In this document: positions 24,214 to 32,569 of the stretch, in pieces | Position numbering within the stretch: position 1 is the first letter of the stretch | How the letters are laid out: each line of letters starts with the position of its first letter | Assembly (NCBI GenBank): GCA_964561455.1 | Contig: CAZLPS010000005.1 | Span: forward strand, 36,189-100,188 | Length of the DNA: 64,000 nucleotides | Direction: 5' to 3' | Source: JABDGR01 sp964561455 | GTDB taxonomy: Bacteria > Verrucomicrobiota > Verrucomicrobiia > Opitutales > JABDGR01 | Made by a program: the position numbers and the translations under genes | The notes under the pieces: generated by a model | The model's input: the letters and a program-made list of their open reading frames with translations, nothing else | Databases searched by the model: none | Told to the model about the DNA's origin: nothing

Positions 24214-24552
24214 TTATTTCTTGTGCGGGAATCGCGTGTTCTCCACCATCCAATGCCGGAACGGCGCCGCGACGGACGCCGCTTCCACCGCCACCCATTG
24301 CGGATTCTCATACGGATGGTTGGCTTTCAGCCATGCCAGAATTTCCTTTGCCCGGTCCGCGGGAAATTTCACCGTCAACCGCCATTCCTGGGCGCTTTCC
24401 TGTTTTCCCTTCCAGACGAAATGTGACGTCACCGGCCCGTCCACTGCCACGCAACCCGCCAGCCGCGCGGCGACCAGGGCCGCCGCCAGCTGATTGGCCC
24501 GGGCGGCGGAGCCCACGGTCGTCCAGGCGATGAGAATTTTTTTCGCAGGCAT
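24214..24552 (-). CDS. cutA: Divalent-cation tolerance protein CutA
   Basis: 112 aa, cytosolic trimer-forming ferredoxin-like protein. Family features: TTVGSAARANQLAAALVAARLAGCVAVDGPVTSHFVWKGK and EWRLTVKFPADRAKEILAWLKANHPYENPQWV (the HPYE-x-P motif). It has been linked with copper tolerance, but its molecular job is uncertain. Its 3' end sits on the remains of a toxin gene. Confidence 0.9.
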   Translation of the reverse strand: MPAKKILIAWTTVGSAARANQLAAALVAARLAGCVAVDGPVTSHFVWKGKQESAQEWRLTVKFPADRAKEILAWLKANHPYENPQWVAVEAASVAAPFRHWMVENTRFPHKK

Positions 24553-24713
24553 GGCGAGGGATGGACAAAGAGCTTTCGGCGGAGAAAAGCAAGTTAATCA
24601 TTCCCGCGGAGGCAAGTTTAAGGCGAGCTAATGAATTCACCGCTGCAGGAGTTTTTCGGAGAAAACCGGGATTTAATCTTTCCATTTCCCCGCCATCTGC
24701 TATGGTTTGGGCC

Positions 24714-24897
24714 AGACCTTCTGCTGTGTCCGAGACCTCACCAGTTCTCCTACTCTGATATTCATATAATCACGGGAGTTCGACCCAGGCGGTGGCTGCC
24801 AAGCCGTACATCGGAAGGCAAAAGCCGCCCGGAGAGCACCCACCTTAACTACCAGAGGTACAGAGCAACTGCTTTAACGGCGCGAGTGGAAGGTCTT
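24714..24897 (+). ncRNA. ssrS: 6S RNA candidate
   Basis: A ~184-nt non-coding segment whose ends pair: AGACCTTC (24714-24721) with GAAGGTCT (24888-24895), followed by a run of T to 24903, an intrinsic terminator. Inside, an order of elements like bacterial 6S RNA appears (GATATTCATATAATCACGGG, then a GGCGGTGGCTGCC stem, later CACCTTAACTACCAGAGGTACAG). A TATGGT -10 box (24701-24706) lies 7 nt before the first paired base, with a weak TTTCCA further upstream. 6S RNA sequesters sigma-70 RNA polymerase. The structure was judged by eye only. Confidence 0.6.
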
Positions 24898-24903
24898 TTT
24901 TTT

Positions 24904-25173
24904 ATGTACTCGGGCCTCTTGCTACTGGGCTTGGGCATGGTGGTTGTGGCGGCACTGTTGGTCGTAGTCGCCAACGGCGTGAAGTCGTCGTCCTGCCGCC
25001 GGCAGAGCCGTAGCGATCGGGTGGGGGGCGGACCGGAGCAGACTCATTCCTCGCGGCGTCATCACCACCATCGCGGCGCAACTGGCCATCAGCATCACAG
25101 TTCCGGACCTGGGCGCCATCATCACCACCATGACCATGGCTCGGATGGCCATCACAGTGGCGGCCATGGTTGA
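24904..25173 (+). CDS. Small membrane protein with His-rich tail
   Basis: 89 aa. One hydrophobic helix (SGLLLLGLGMVVVAALLVVVANGV), a Cys/Arg/Gln-rich middle, then a tail with about 18 His (RRHHHHRGATGHQHH, GRHHHHHDHGSDGHHSGGHG), suggesting metal binding (Ni, Zn or Cu) on one face of the membrane. The ATG begins one base after the T-run of the 6S terminator, with no room for a ribosome-binding site, so either an internal start (for example ATG in LGLGMVV) is used or it is read from a leaderless/readthrough RNA. Not a recognised family. Confidence 0.5.
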   Translation: MYSGLLLLGLGMVVVAALLVVVANGVKSSSCRRQSRSDRVGGGPEQTHSSRRHHHHRGATGHQHHSSGPGRHHHHHDHGSDGHHSGGHG

Positions 25174-25266
25174 ATCGGCGGGCGGTGGGAATCTAAATTC
25201 TGGCCGGAAAGATAACCGCGCCCGGAAGGCGGAATTTCTCATTGAGTTCCGGGCATGAATCTGGTG

Positions 25267-25298
25267 AAATTAGACGCATTTTTGTCTAATTTTTATTT
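25267..25298 (+). terminator. AT-rich hairpin followed by T-rich run
   Basis: AAATTAGAC (25267-25275) and GTCTAATTT (25284-25292) form a perfect 9-bp stem with an 8-nt loop, followed by TTATTTT. It fits an intrinsic terminator for the His-rich gene, or a regulatory hairpin, since the SulP start is only 18 nt downstream. Confidence 0.6.
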
Positions 25299-25315
25299 TC
25301 CACCTCCGTCACGCC

Positions 25316-27034
25316 ATGCCCGACTCCGCCAAACCGCCCACTCGTTTCCGGCCCGCCCTCGTGGACGCACTCAAGGACTATTCGGGCAAAAAATTCCTGG
25401 CCGATTTGAATTCCGGCATCACCGTCGGCATCGTCGCGGTTCCCCTCGCCATGGCCTTCGCCATTGCCAGCGGCGTGGATCCGCGAGCGGGCCTGGTCAC
25501 GGCCGTCGTGGCGGGCTTGTTGATTTCCGTATTTGGTGGTTCGCGTTACCAAATTGGCGGACCGACCGGAGCATTTGTGCCGGTGCTTTTTGGCATTGTA
25601 GGTTCATATGGTCGCGAAAGTCTGCTGATTTGCACTCTGATGGCTGGCATTATCCTCGTCCTCATGGGCATGGCGGGCTTGGGCAAGGTCATAAAATACA
25701 TTCCTTATCCGGTGACCATGGGTTTCACCAGCGGCATCGCCGTCATCATTTTTGCCGGCCAAATCAAGGATTTCCTGGGCATGCCCATTGAACACCTGGA
25801 TGCGGAATTTCTGCCCAAGGTGCAGCAATATCTGGAAAACTTGATGCACCTGAATCCTTTGGCCCTGCTGTTGGGCTTGGGCGTCGTGCTCATCATGATC
25901 TATTGGCCGACCAAGTGGCAGCGCTTTTTGCCCGGATCAATGGCGGGGCTCGTCCTCGCCAGCGTGGTGGTCGCGGCCCTGCACCTCCATGTTGAGACCA
26001 TCGGCCAGACCTTGTTGGCCAATGGCTCCTTCGCGGTCAGCAAAATGAAAATCCCCGAGGGCTTTCCGATGCCGCATTTGCCCGTATTCCATTTTAGCGA
26101 CATCCATTTGCTCTTTATGTCGGCGGTCACGGTGGCCCTGCTCGGGGCAATTGAGTCTTTGCTTTCCGCCGTGGTGGCGGACGGATTAACCAATGACAAG
26201 CATGATTCCAACCAGGAATTGCTCGGCCAGGGCATCGCCAATATTTGCTCGCCGCTCTTCGGCGGCATTGCCGCCACCGGCGCCATTGCCCGGACCGGCA
26301 CCAACATTCGCTGCGGCGCCGTTTCACCGGTCTCCGGTATCATTCATGCGCTGACGCTGCTGGTCATCATGCTCGCCGCCGCCGGCCTGGCCAACCACAT
26401 TCCGATGTGCGCGCTTGCAGGTGTCCTGTTGGTGGTCTCTTTTAAGATGGGCGAGTGGCACGAATTCGCCCGCTTGCGCCGCATTCCCCGCAGCGATGCC
26501 CTGGTGTTTCTCTCCGTTTTCCTCCTGACGGTCCTGGTCAATCTCCCCGTGGCAGTGTTTGTCGGCATTGTCCTCGCCGCCCTGCTCTTTATCAAACGCG
26601 TGTCCGAGGCCTCCGCCATCACCGCCCTCGACGACACCCATCCCGCCACCGGCGGCCGCCCCATTTGGGCCGATGAATCCTGGCCTGACGGCGTTTTCCT
26701 ATTCCGCGTGCAAGGCGCCTTCTTCTTCGGCACCGCTGACATGCTTGAAACTTCGTTCCGCCGGGCTGGCGCCAATCTTCGCGTCATGGTACTCCTCTGC
26801 GAAGACGTTTTTTCCATGGACGCCACGGGTCTTAACGCGCTTGAGAGCCTTCATGAACGTCTGCGCCAGCACAAACGCCATCTCATCCTTTGCAAAGTTG
26901 CCCGCCAGCCACTGGAAGTCATCAAGCTCGGTGGCTTCCTTGAGGAACTTGGCCCCGACAACCTCACCAACACCGTGGATGAAGCCCTCCAGCGCGCCCG
27001 GGCGCTGCTCTATTCACCAGCCGATGAGAAATAA
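25316..27034 (+). CDS. SulP-family anion transporter with STAS domain
   Basis: 572 aa membrane transporter of the SulP (SLC26) family, carrying sulfate, bicarbonate or a related anion. N-terminal transport core starts FLADLNSGITVGIVAVPLAMAFAIASGV and continues with GGPTGAFVPVLF and the GSRYQIGGPTGA signature. A cytosolic C-terminal STAS domain follows (about residues 455-560), with VFSMDATGLNALESL at the position where anti-sigma antagonists have a phosphorylated Ser; here Ala occupies it, as in many SulP proteins. No carbonic anhydrase is adjacent, so the ion cannot be inferred. Confidence 0.93.
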   Translation: MPDSAKPPTRFRPALVDALKDYSGKKFLADLNSGITVGIVAVPLAMAFAIASGVDPRAGLVTAVVAGLLISVFGGSRYQIGGPTGAFVPVLFGIVGSYGRESLLICTLMAGIILVLMGMAGLGKVIKYIPYPVTMGFTSGIAVIIFAGQIKDFLGMPIEHLDAEFLPKVQQYLENLMHLNPLALLLGLGVVLIMIYWPTKWQRFLPGSMAGLVLASVVVAALHLHVETIGQTLLANGSFAVSKMKIPEGFPMPHLPVFHFSDIHLLFMSAVTVALLGAIESLLSAVVADGLTNDKHDSNQELLGQGIANICSPLFGGIAATGAIARTGTNIRCGAVSPVSGIIHALTLLVIMLAAAGLANHIPMCALAGVLLVVSFKMGEWHEFARLRRIPRSDALVFLSVFLLTVLVNLPVAVFVGIVLAALLFIKRVSEASAITALDDTHPATGGRPIWADESWPDGVFLFRVQGAFFFGTADMLETSFRRAGANLRVMVLLCEDVFSMDATGLNALESLHERLRQHKRHLILCKVARQPLEVIKLGGFLEELGPDNLTNTVDEALQRARALLYSPADEK

Positions 27035-27209
27035 ATCTCTGGCTGGCAATCGTCAGCCACCGCCAGAATTCTTCCGTCTGGTTCTGGTGGAATTTTCGCC
27101 GAGGTCTTTCCGGACCGCTGAAGTTTGATCAACAACGGGGGAGTAAGGGCGGAGCGACCCTTTTTCATGTTGGCGCTTTGGATTGAGCCGCGCCACCTGG
27201 TGGCATAAG

Positions 27210-27701
27210 TCACGCAGGTCGCTCACTTTTCGCATGAGTTGGTCCACGTTTCGCATTTTTTTCAATGGCCTCAATATCGGCCTGATCTTGCATAGAATTA
27301 CGAAATTTCTTCAGCCAGATCAAATCTTCTTTGGCGGCGAAACGTATCGGGCCTGCGGCGGTTTGCGCGACCACCGCCCGGTTCACAATGTTGGCATCCC
27401 CATCCTCGTCGCTAATCATTACGTCCACGATCATGTGCTCTTCGCCTTCAAAACGGCTGAAGCGGTGAACGGTTAGTTTGGTATTTTGAAAAGTCCACGG
27501 GACGGATTCAAATAGATACCCCAATTCATGCATGACCTCGCGGACTTCCCTCACGTCGCGGGCGAGAAACAGGAAATCCAAATCGTCGGTCGCACGAGCC
27601 GTGGCATGGTACGCCACCGCCAACCCGCCGATGACGGCATAAGGCAGCTTACGCTCGTTGAGCTTTTCTGTTAATCGGATGAGTTCTCCGTAAAGGGTCA
27701 T
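27210..27701 (-). CDS. Nucleotidyltransferase, AbiEii-like
   Basis: 163 aa. The nucleotidyltransferase core is GGLAVAYHATARATDDLDFLF: Gly-Gly followed by D-x-D (metal-binding Asp pair), typical of the AbiEii/DUF6036-type family. Downstream VDVMISDEDGDANIVNRAV and AAKEDLIWLKKF complete the pattern. Such proteins serve as type IV toxin or MNT antitoxin modules; here the partner overlaps by 4 nt upstream. Function as a toxin is inferred, not shown. Confidence 0.8.
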   Translation of the reverse strand: MTLYGELIRLTEKLNERKLPYAVIGGLAVAYHATARATDDLDFLFLARDVREVREVMHELGYLFESVPWTFQNTKLTVHRFSRFEGEEHMIVDVMISDEDGDANIVNRAVVAQTAAGPIRFAAKEDLIWLKKFRNSMQDQADIEAIEKNAKRGPTHAKSERPA

Positions 27702-27898
27702 CTTGGTGGAGGTGGCAAGCGAGTATCAGCAGTGATTTTTGACGGCTGCGCTTTGAGGGTCCTTTTGTGGGCTTCAAAAGCTCGGCGTTCTTCTTTTCGC
27801 AAGCGGGGAGGGCGCATCCAACCCATCTTCAAGGCTAAATCCCGAAGATAGCTTACCGCGCGAACTGTCTCCACCACGCTCAGAGTTTTTGCAGGCAT
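27698..27898 (-). CDS. Small partner protein of the nucleotidyltransferase
   Basis: 66 aa, starting VETVRAVSYLRDLALKMGWMRPPRLRKEERRAFEAHKRTLK, strongly basic, with a helix-turn-like opening and a Pro-rich tail. Its stop overlaps the start of the nucleotidyltransferase by 4 nt, so both are coupled. It may be the antitoxin/regulator or a non-catalytic partner. Family not recognised with confidence. Confidence 0.55.
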   Translation of the reverse strand: MPAKTLSVVETVRAVSYLRDLALKMGWMRPPRLRKEERRAFEAHKRTLKAQPSKITADTRLPPPPR

Positions 27899-27946
27899 TG
27901 AGCCAAACTTAAGAATAAATTCGCCCTTGTCGAGCGTACCCTAAAA

Positions 27947-27993
27947 ACCAACGAACCGCCTTCGGAATCCCCGTGGACCCCAAAGGCGGTTCG
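27947..27993 (-). terminator. Intrinsic terminator of glnII
   Basis: Perfect 11-bp arms, CGAACCGCCTT (27952-27962) and AAGGCGGTTCG (27983-27993), with a 20-nt loop. In the direction of glnII transcription (minus strand) the stem is followed by GTTGGTTTTTAGG, a T-rich tract. It lies 23 nt downstream of the glnII stop. Confidence 0.75.
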
Positions 27994-28016
27994 CTTAATT
28001 CAGTCCTGCGTTCGCG

Positions 28017-29054
<1,038 letters not shown>

Positions 29055-29152
29055 GGTTCGATTGTATTATGGTTTTAGGAGATGTTGGTTCATTTACCGT
29101 ACTCAAAACGTTGACCAGACTAGTGAAAGCGAGGTCTCAGTCCAGAATACTT

Positions 29153-29168
29153 AGCAATTCGGATGCCA
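29153..29168 (-). promoter_or_regulatory. Sigma-54 promoter upstream of glnII
   Basis: On the minus strand the bases read TGGCAT-CCGAA-TTGCT, matching the sigma-54 consensus TGGCAC-N5-TTGCA with perfect spacing between the GG (-24) and GC (-12) elements; only the last base of the first element and the trailing base differ. The -12 GC lies about 100 nt upstream of the glnII ATG. Nitrogen-limited control through NtrC-like activation is expected for glnII; no activator site was found in 29170-29384. Confidence 0.7.
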
Positions 29169-29384
29169 TTTTAACAGGTTTAAAACGGAAAACGGCCTTA
29201 TGTTTATTTTTTTAACGTTTTTACCCTGTTCCTTAACGTCGTTTCGATAAGGGGGTGGCTTGGGGTTGATGGAGTCCGTCCCATGGGAGATGAGTCCCTT
29301 GCAATGCGACTTCCCATGGGGACGAAAATGGGCAATATTGGTCATGAATCCCTTAATTTCAAGCCGGAAGACGGTCTTTTAGGC

Positions 29385-29768
29385 ATGGAAACCGTAAAAA
29401 ACACCCTCAGATCCACCGTTCGCCTGACCTATGACGGGCGGGTCTTTAAGACCTATCATGCCAAGGACGCCCAAGCGCGATTTGATAACGAGGTTAAGAT
29501 TCTGCGTTTCCTCGCCGCCCAAGCTTGCCCATTTGTCCCCCGGCTGCTCAAGGCCGATTCCAAGCACCTCGAAATCGTCACCACCAATTGCGGCAGTCGC
29601 GTCGAGCATCTGGATGACGCCCGCCTCAAGGAGCTTTTCGCCGAATTGGAAAAATTCGGTGTCCGCCATGACGACCCCGACATCCGCAATGTCACTTACC
29701 GCCCCTTTGACGGGCGTTTTTGCGTGATTGATTTTGAGTTCGCTGCCATCCTCCCCGGCTTCGAGTAG
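29385..29768 (+). CDS. Minimal kinase-like (aminoglycoside-phosphotransferase-like) protein
   Basis: 127 aa, much shorter than a normal protein kinase. Key residues can still be seen: a beta-3 Lys in RVFKTYHAK, an alpha-C Glu in DNEVKILRF, a catalytic-loop-like RHDDPDIRNVTY (H-x-D...N) and DFEFA in place of DFG. The Gly-rich loop is absent or degenerate. It looks like a mini-phosphotransferase, similar in outline to Bud32/RIO-like or Kdo-kinase-like folds. It lies 11 nt upstream of a PP2C phosphatase gene, so the two may form an operon. Start ATG at 29385 was chosen because the preceding frame looks unlike protein. Confidence 0.65.
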   Translation: METVKNTLRSTVRLTYDGRVFKTYHAKDAQARFDNEVKILRFLAAQACPFVPRLLKADSKHLEIVTTNCGSRVEHLDDARLKELFAELEKFGVRHDDPDIRNVTYRPFDGRFCVIDFEFAAILPGFE

Positions 29769-29779
29769 CGCCCAACCCC

Positions 29780-30646
29780 ATGCCTTTCGCCCCCAAATCC
29801 GTCATCCCCAAACCCGTCGCCGCCCGGCTGCAATGGTTCGGCCACTCCGATGTTGGCAAAGTCCGTAAAAATAATGAAGACGCGTTTGTGGGCCTGCGGT
29901 TCGATGGCCGCGAAGTTCACCATCTCGGCAAAATCGGTGAGACCTCCATCTTAAATGCGGACTTTGCGTTCGCTGTCTGTGACGGCATGGGCGGGGCGAA
30001 CGCCGGCGAATTTGCCAGCCGCATCGCCGTGGAGAAGATTAAAATGCTCCTCCCCAAATCCTATCGCCTCGGCGCGGCCGGCCTCGAGGCCGGGTTCGAG
30101 GACGTGCTGATGGAACTCTTCGCCCAAATCCACGATGCCTTGAAAATCCTCGGTGAAAGTTATGAGGAATGCCACGGCATGGAAACAACCCTTAGCCTCT
30201 GCTGGTTTACCCCGGGATGGATGTATTTCGGACACATTGGCGACAGCCGCATTTATTATTTGCCGGCCCGGGAGAATTTCGTCCGCCAACTCAGCCACGA
30301 TGACACCCATGTGGGCTGGCTCCTGCGCAACGGCCAGCTCAACGAACGCGAGGCGCGGACCCACCCGCGCCGCAATGTCCTGCAAAAGGCCCTCGGCGGC
30401 GGCAATATGTTTGTGGACCCCCAGATGGGCGCCGTGGCCTATGAGCCCGGCGACATTTTTCTTTTGTGCAGCGATGGCTTGAACGAAGGCCTCTACGACC
30501 ACCGCATCGCCGACCTGCTGCGGCCCGCGAAAAAATCCAAAAGCGAACCGAATTTGGCCCTTCAGTTGGTGAATGAATCCGTCTCCCACGACGGCAGGGA
30601 CAATACCACCGCTCTGGTCGTCCGCGTCGCCGGCGGAAATAAGTAG
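29780..30646 (+). CDS. PP2C-family serine/threonine phosphatase
   Basis: 288 aa, cytosolic Mg/Mn-dependent phosphatase. PP2C motifs appear in order: DVGKVRKNNEDAFV, FAVCDGMGGANAGEFAS (the D-G-M-G-G metal site), ECHGMETTLSLCWF, FGHIGDSRIYYL, DIFLLCSDGLNEGL, and HDGRDNTTALVVRV (the D-N metal site). It follows the kinase-like gene by 11 nt. Its TAG stop overlaps the first base of a GC-rich inverted-repeat element. Adjacent placement to both glutamine synthetase genes is striking but no functional tie is proven. Confidence 0.92.
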   Translation: MPFAPKSVIPKPVAARLQWFGHSDVGKVRKNNEDAFVGLRFDGREVHHLGKIGETSILNADFAFAVCDGMGGANAGEFASRIAVEKIKMLLPKSYRLGAAGLEAGFEDVLMELFAQIHDALKILGESYEECHGMETTLSLCWFTPGWMYFGHIGDSRIYYLPARENFVRQLSHDDTHVGWLLRNGQLNEREARTHPRRNVLQKALGGGNMFVDPQMGAVAYEPGDIFLLCSDGLNEGLYDHRIADLLRPAKKSKSEPNLALQLVNESVSHDGRDNTTALVVRVAGGNK

Positions 30647-30876
30647 CGGGGAGCAGGGAACGGGGAGTATCCAATATTCCATAACCCCGATGCCTCCCGT
30701 AATTCCCATTTCCCCCAAACACACCGCAAAATCTCTGTCCCTCAATCGCCACCTCCGTTGCGCTATCGCTGTTAAATTCCCGCAGCTAAGTCTTCCCCCC
30801 TTTCTCCTGCCACCCGTCTGGTGCCTCCTGTCTTCCGTCTCCTGCCTCCTGTCTCCCCGCTCCCTGCTCCCCGCTC
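30645..30876. repeat. GC-rich heptamer element with inverted ends
   Basis: Left arm (30645-30667): AGCGGGG, AGCAGGG, AACGGGG. Right arm (30853-30875) is its inverted copy with one difference, and on the minus strand it continues in 7-nt phase (AGACAGG, AGGCAGG, AGACGGA, AGACAGG, AGGCACC, AGACGGG). About 190 nt lie between the arms and hold no gene. The left edge overlaps the TAG stop of the PP2C gene and the right edge is 3 nt from the glnA stop, so the element fills the whole convergent intergenic region. Confidence 0.6.
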
Positions 30877-30878
30877 CT

Positions 30879-32288
30879 TCACACATCATAATACATATGA
30901 AATTCGTGCGGATGCGGCCGCAACCGAATGGCATCATATTCCGTCTTCTTTAAGGCGATGTAATTGTCGAGGAAGTCCTTGGTGAAAACATTCCCCTTAA
31001 GGAGAAATGCGTGGTCGGCTTCAAGCGCCTCCAATGCCGCCTTCAACGACGCCGGCACCGTTTTAATGAGGCCCGCTTCCTCGGGCGCAAGGTCGTAGAG
31101 GTTTTTATCCATGGGCGCACCGGGATCAATTTTATTCTTAATGCCGTCGAGGCCCGCCATCATGATCGCGGAGAATGCCAGATAGGGATTCGCCGCCGGA
31201 TCGGGGCAGCGGAATTCGACGCGCTTGGCCTTGGGGCTCGGGCTATATGTCGGGATGCGGCAGATGGCCGAGCGATTCCGCGCGGAATAGGCGAGGTTGA
31301 CCGGCGCTTCGAATCCAGGCACGAGGCGCTTGTAGGAATTGTTCGTCGGATTGGTGATCGCGCAGAGAGCGGGGCAGTGCTTGAGCAGGCCGCCGATGAA
31401 GTGCAGCGCATTCTTGGACAGCCCGGCGTAACCGTCGCCATGAAAAGTGGGTTTGCCAGCCTTCCAGAGGGAGATGTGGGTGTGCATGCCGGAGCCATTG
31501 TCGCCAAACAGCGGCTTGGGCATGAAAGTGGCGGTTTTGCCGTGTTTGAATGCGACGTTTTTGACGACATATTTGTAGACGCACATTTTGTCCGCGCACT
31601 TGAGGAGCGAGGCATAGCGGATGTCAATTTCGGCCTGACCGGCGGTGGCCACCTCATGGTGTTCACGCTCTATTTCGATGCCCAGTTCCATCATGGTGAG
31701 AATCATCTCATTGCGGATGTCCACCAGTTTGTCATTCGGCGCCACCGGCAGGTAACCCTCCTTGTGCCGGATCTTGTACCCGAGCGAGGGAAATTCTTCC
31801 TTGCCGGTGTTCCAGATGCCTTCGTTGGAATCAACGGAGTAAAAAGCATTGTTGGCGCCGCCACCGTAGCGGACATCGTCGAAAATGAAAAATTCCGCTT
31901 CGGGGCCGCAGAAGCAGGTGTCGCCAGCCTCGGTGGTTTTGAGATAGGCCTCGGCCTTTTTGGCTATTCCGCGGGGGGAGCGATCGTAAGGCTCGCGGGT
32001 GAGGGGGTCTTCGACGTCGCAAATCAGGCTGAGGGTGGGGTATTTGGTGAACGGGTCCACAAACGTGGTGGATGGATCAGGCAGGACCAGCATGTCCGAA
32101 GCTTCGATACCCTTCCAGCCGCGAATTGAGGAACCATCAAAGCCGAGGCCGTCCGTGAAAATCGCCTCAGTGAGTTCGTTCGTGGGGATGGCGAAGTGTT
32201 GCCAGGTTCCATGGATGTCGCAGAACTTCAGGTCCACGATTTTGATGTCTTTGGCTTTGGCGAGAGCGAGGACTTCTTTGGGAGTCAT
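30879..32288 (-). CDS. glnA: Glutamine synthetase type I
   Basis: 469 aa GSI-beta. N-terminal MTPKEVLALAKAKDIKIVDLKFCDIHGTWQHF, catalytic region TCFCGPEAEFFIFDDVRY, KGGYLPVAPND-like nucleotide segment (EGYLPVAPNDKL), and NGSGMHTHISLW. The adenylylation loop KNLYDLAPEEAG is present with Tyr398, so activity may be controlled by GlnE-type adenylylation. The ATG at 32288 fits the family; the upstream frame is open but not protein-like. Convergent with the PP2C gene. No sigma-54 site was found upstream in 32289-32450. Confidence 0.97.
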   Translation of the reverse strand: MTPKEVLALAKAKDIKIVDLKFCDIHGTWQHFAIPTNELTEAIFTDGLGFDGSSIRGWKGIEASDMLVLPDPSTTFVDPFTKYPTLSLICDVEDPLTREPYDRSPRGIAKKAEAYLKTTEAGDTCFCGPEAEFFIFDDVRYGGGANNAFYSVDSNEGIWNTGKEEFPSLGYKIRHKEGYLPVAPNDKLVDIRNEMILTMMELGIEIEREHHEVATAGQAEIDIRYASLLKCADKMCVYKYVVKNVAFKHGKTATFMPKPLFGDNGSGMHTHISLWKAGKPTFHGDGYAGLSKNALHFIGGLLKHCPALCAITNPTNNSYKRLVPGFEAPVNLAYSARNRSAICRIPTYSPSPKAKRVEFRCPDPAANPYLAFSAIMMAGLDGIKNKIDPGAPMDKNLYDLAPEEAGLIKTVPASLKAALEALEADHAFLLKGNVFTKDFLDNYIALKKTEYDAIRLRPHPHEFHMYYDV

Positions 32289-32569
32289 GGTGGGATTGGA
32301 TTCGAGGGGAACTGGAAGTATGATATGGTGGGTTGGCCCGGAGGTGTCAATGGCGGTGCAACTGACTGGGCCACAATGAACCCACGGGTCCGGGGCCTTT
32401 CGCACCGCGGTTTCCCCCGCGCTGTTTTTGGCCGTGGCCGCAATCATCCGAAAGCCGGTGGGGAATCGTTGACCAAACCGGCCGGAATTCATATGCCATA
32501 AGGACCCGGAGGCGGGAAGCAACCGGTCTATCCATTATATAAATCGCGACGAATTGGTGGCATCGAAAC

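Noticed and set aside
24764..24800. tRNA-like T-arm (GTTCGA) inside the candidate 6S RNA
   Set aside because: No acceptor stem, anticodon arm or CCA could be placed around it; the flanking paired ends fit a longer non-tRNA RNA.
29278..29323. Imperfect inverted repeat GTCCCATGGGA...TCCCATGGGGAC upstream of the kinase-like gene
   Set aside because: The arms are partly self-palindromic and differ by an extra base; no link to a regulator can be made.
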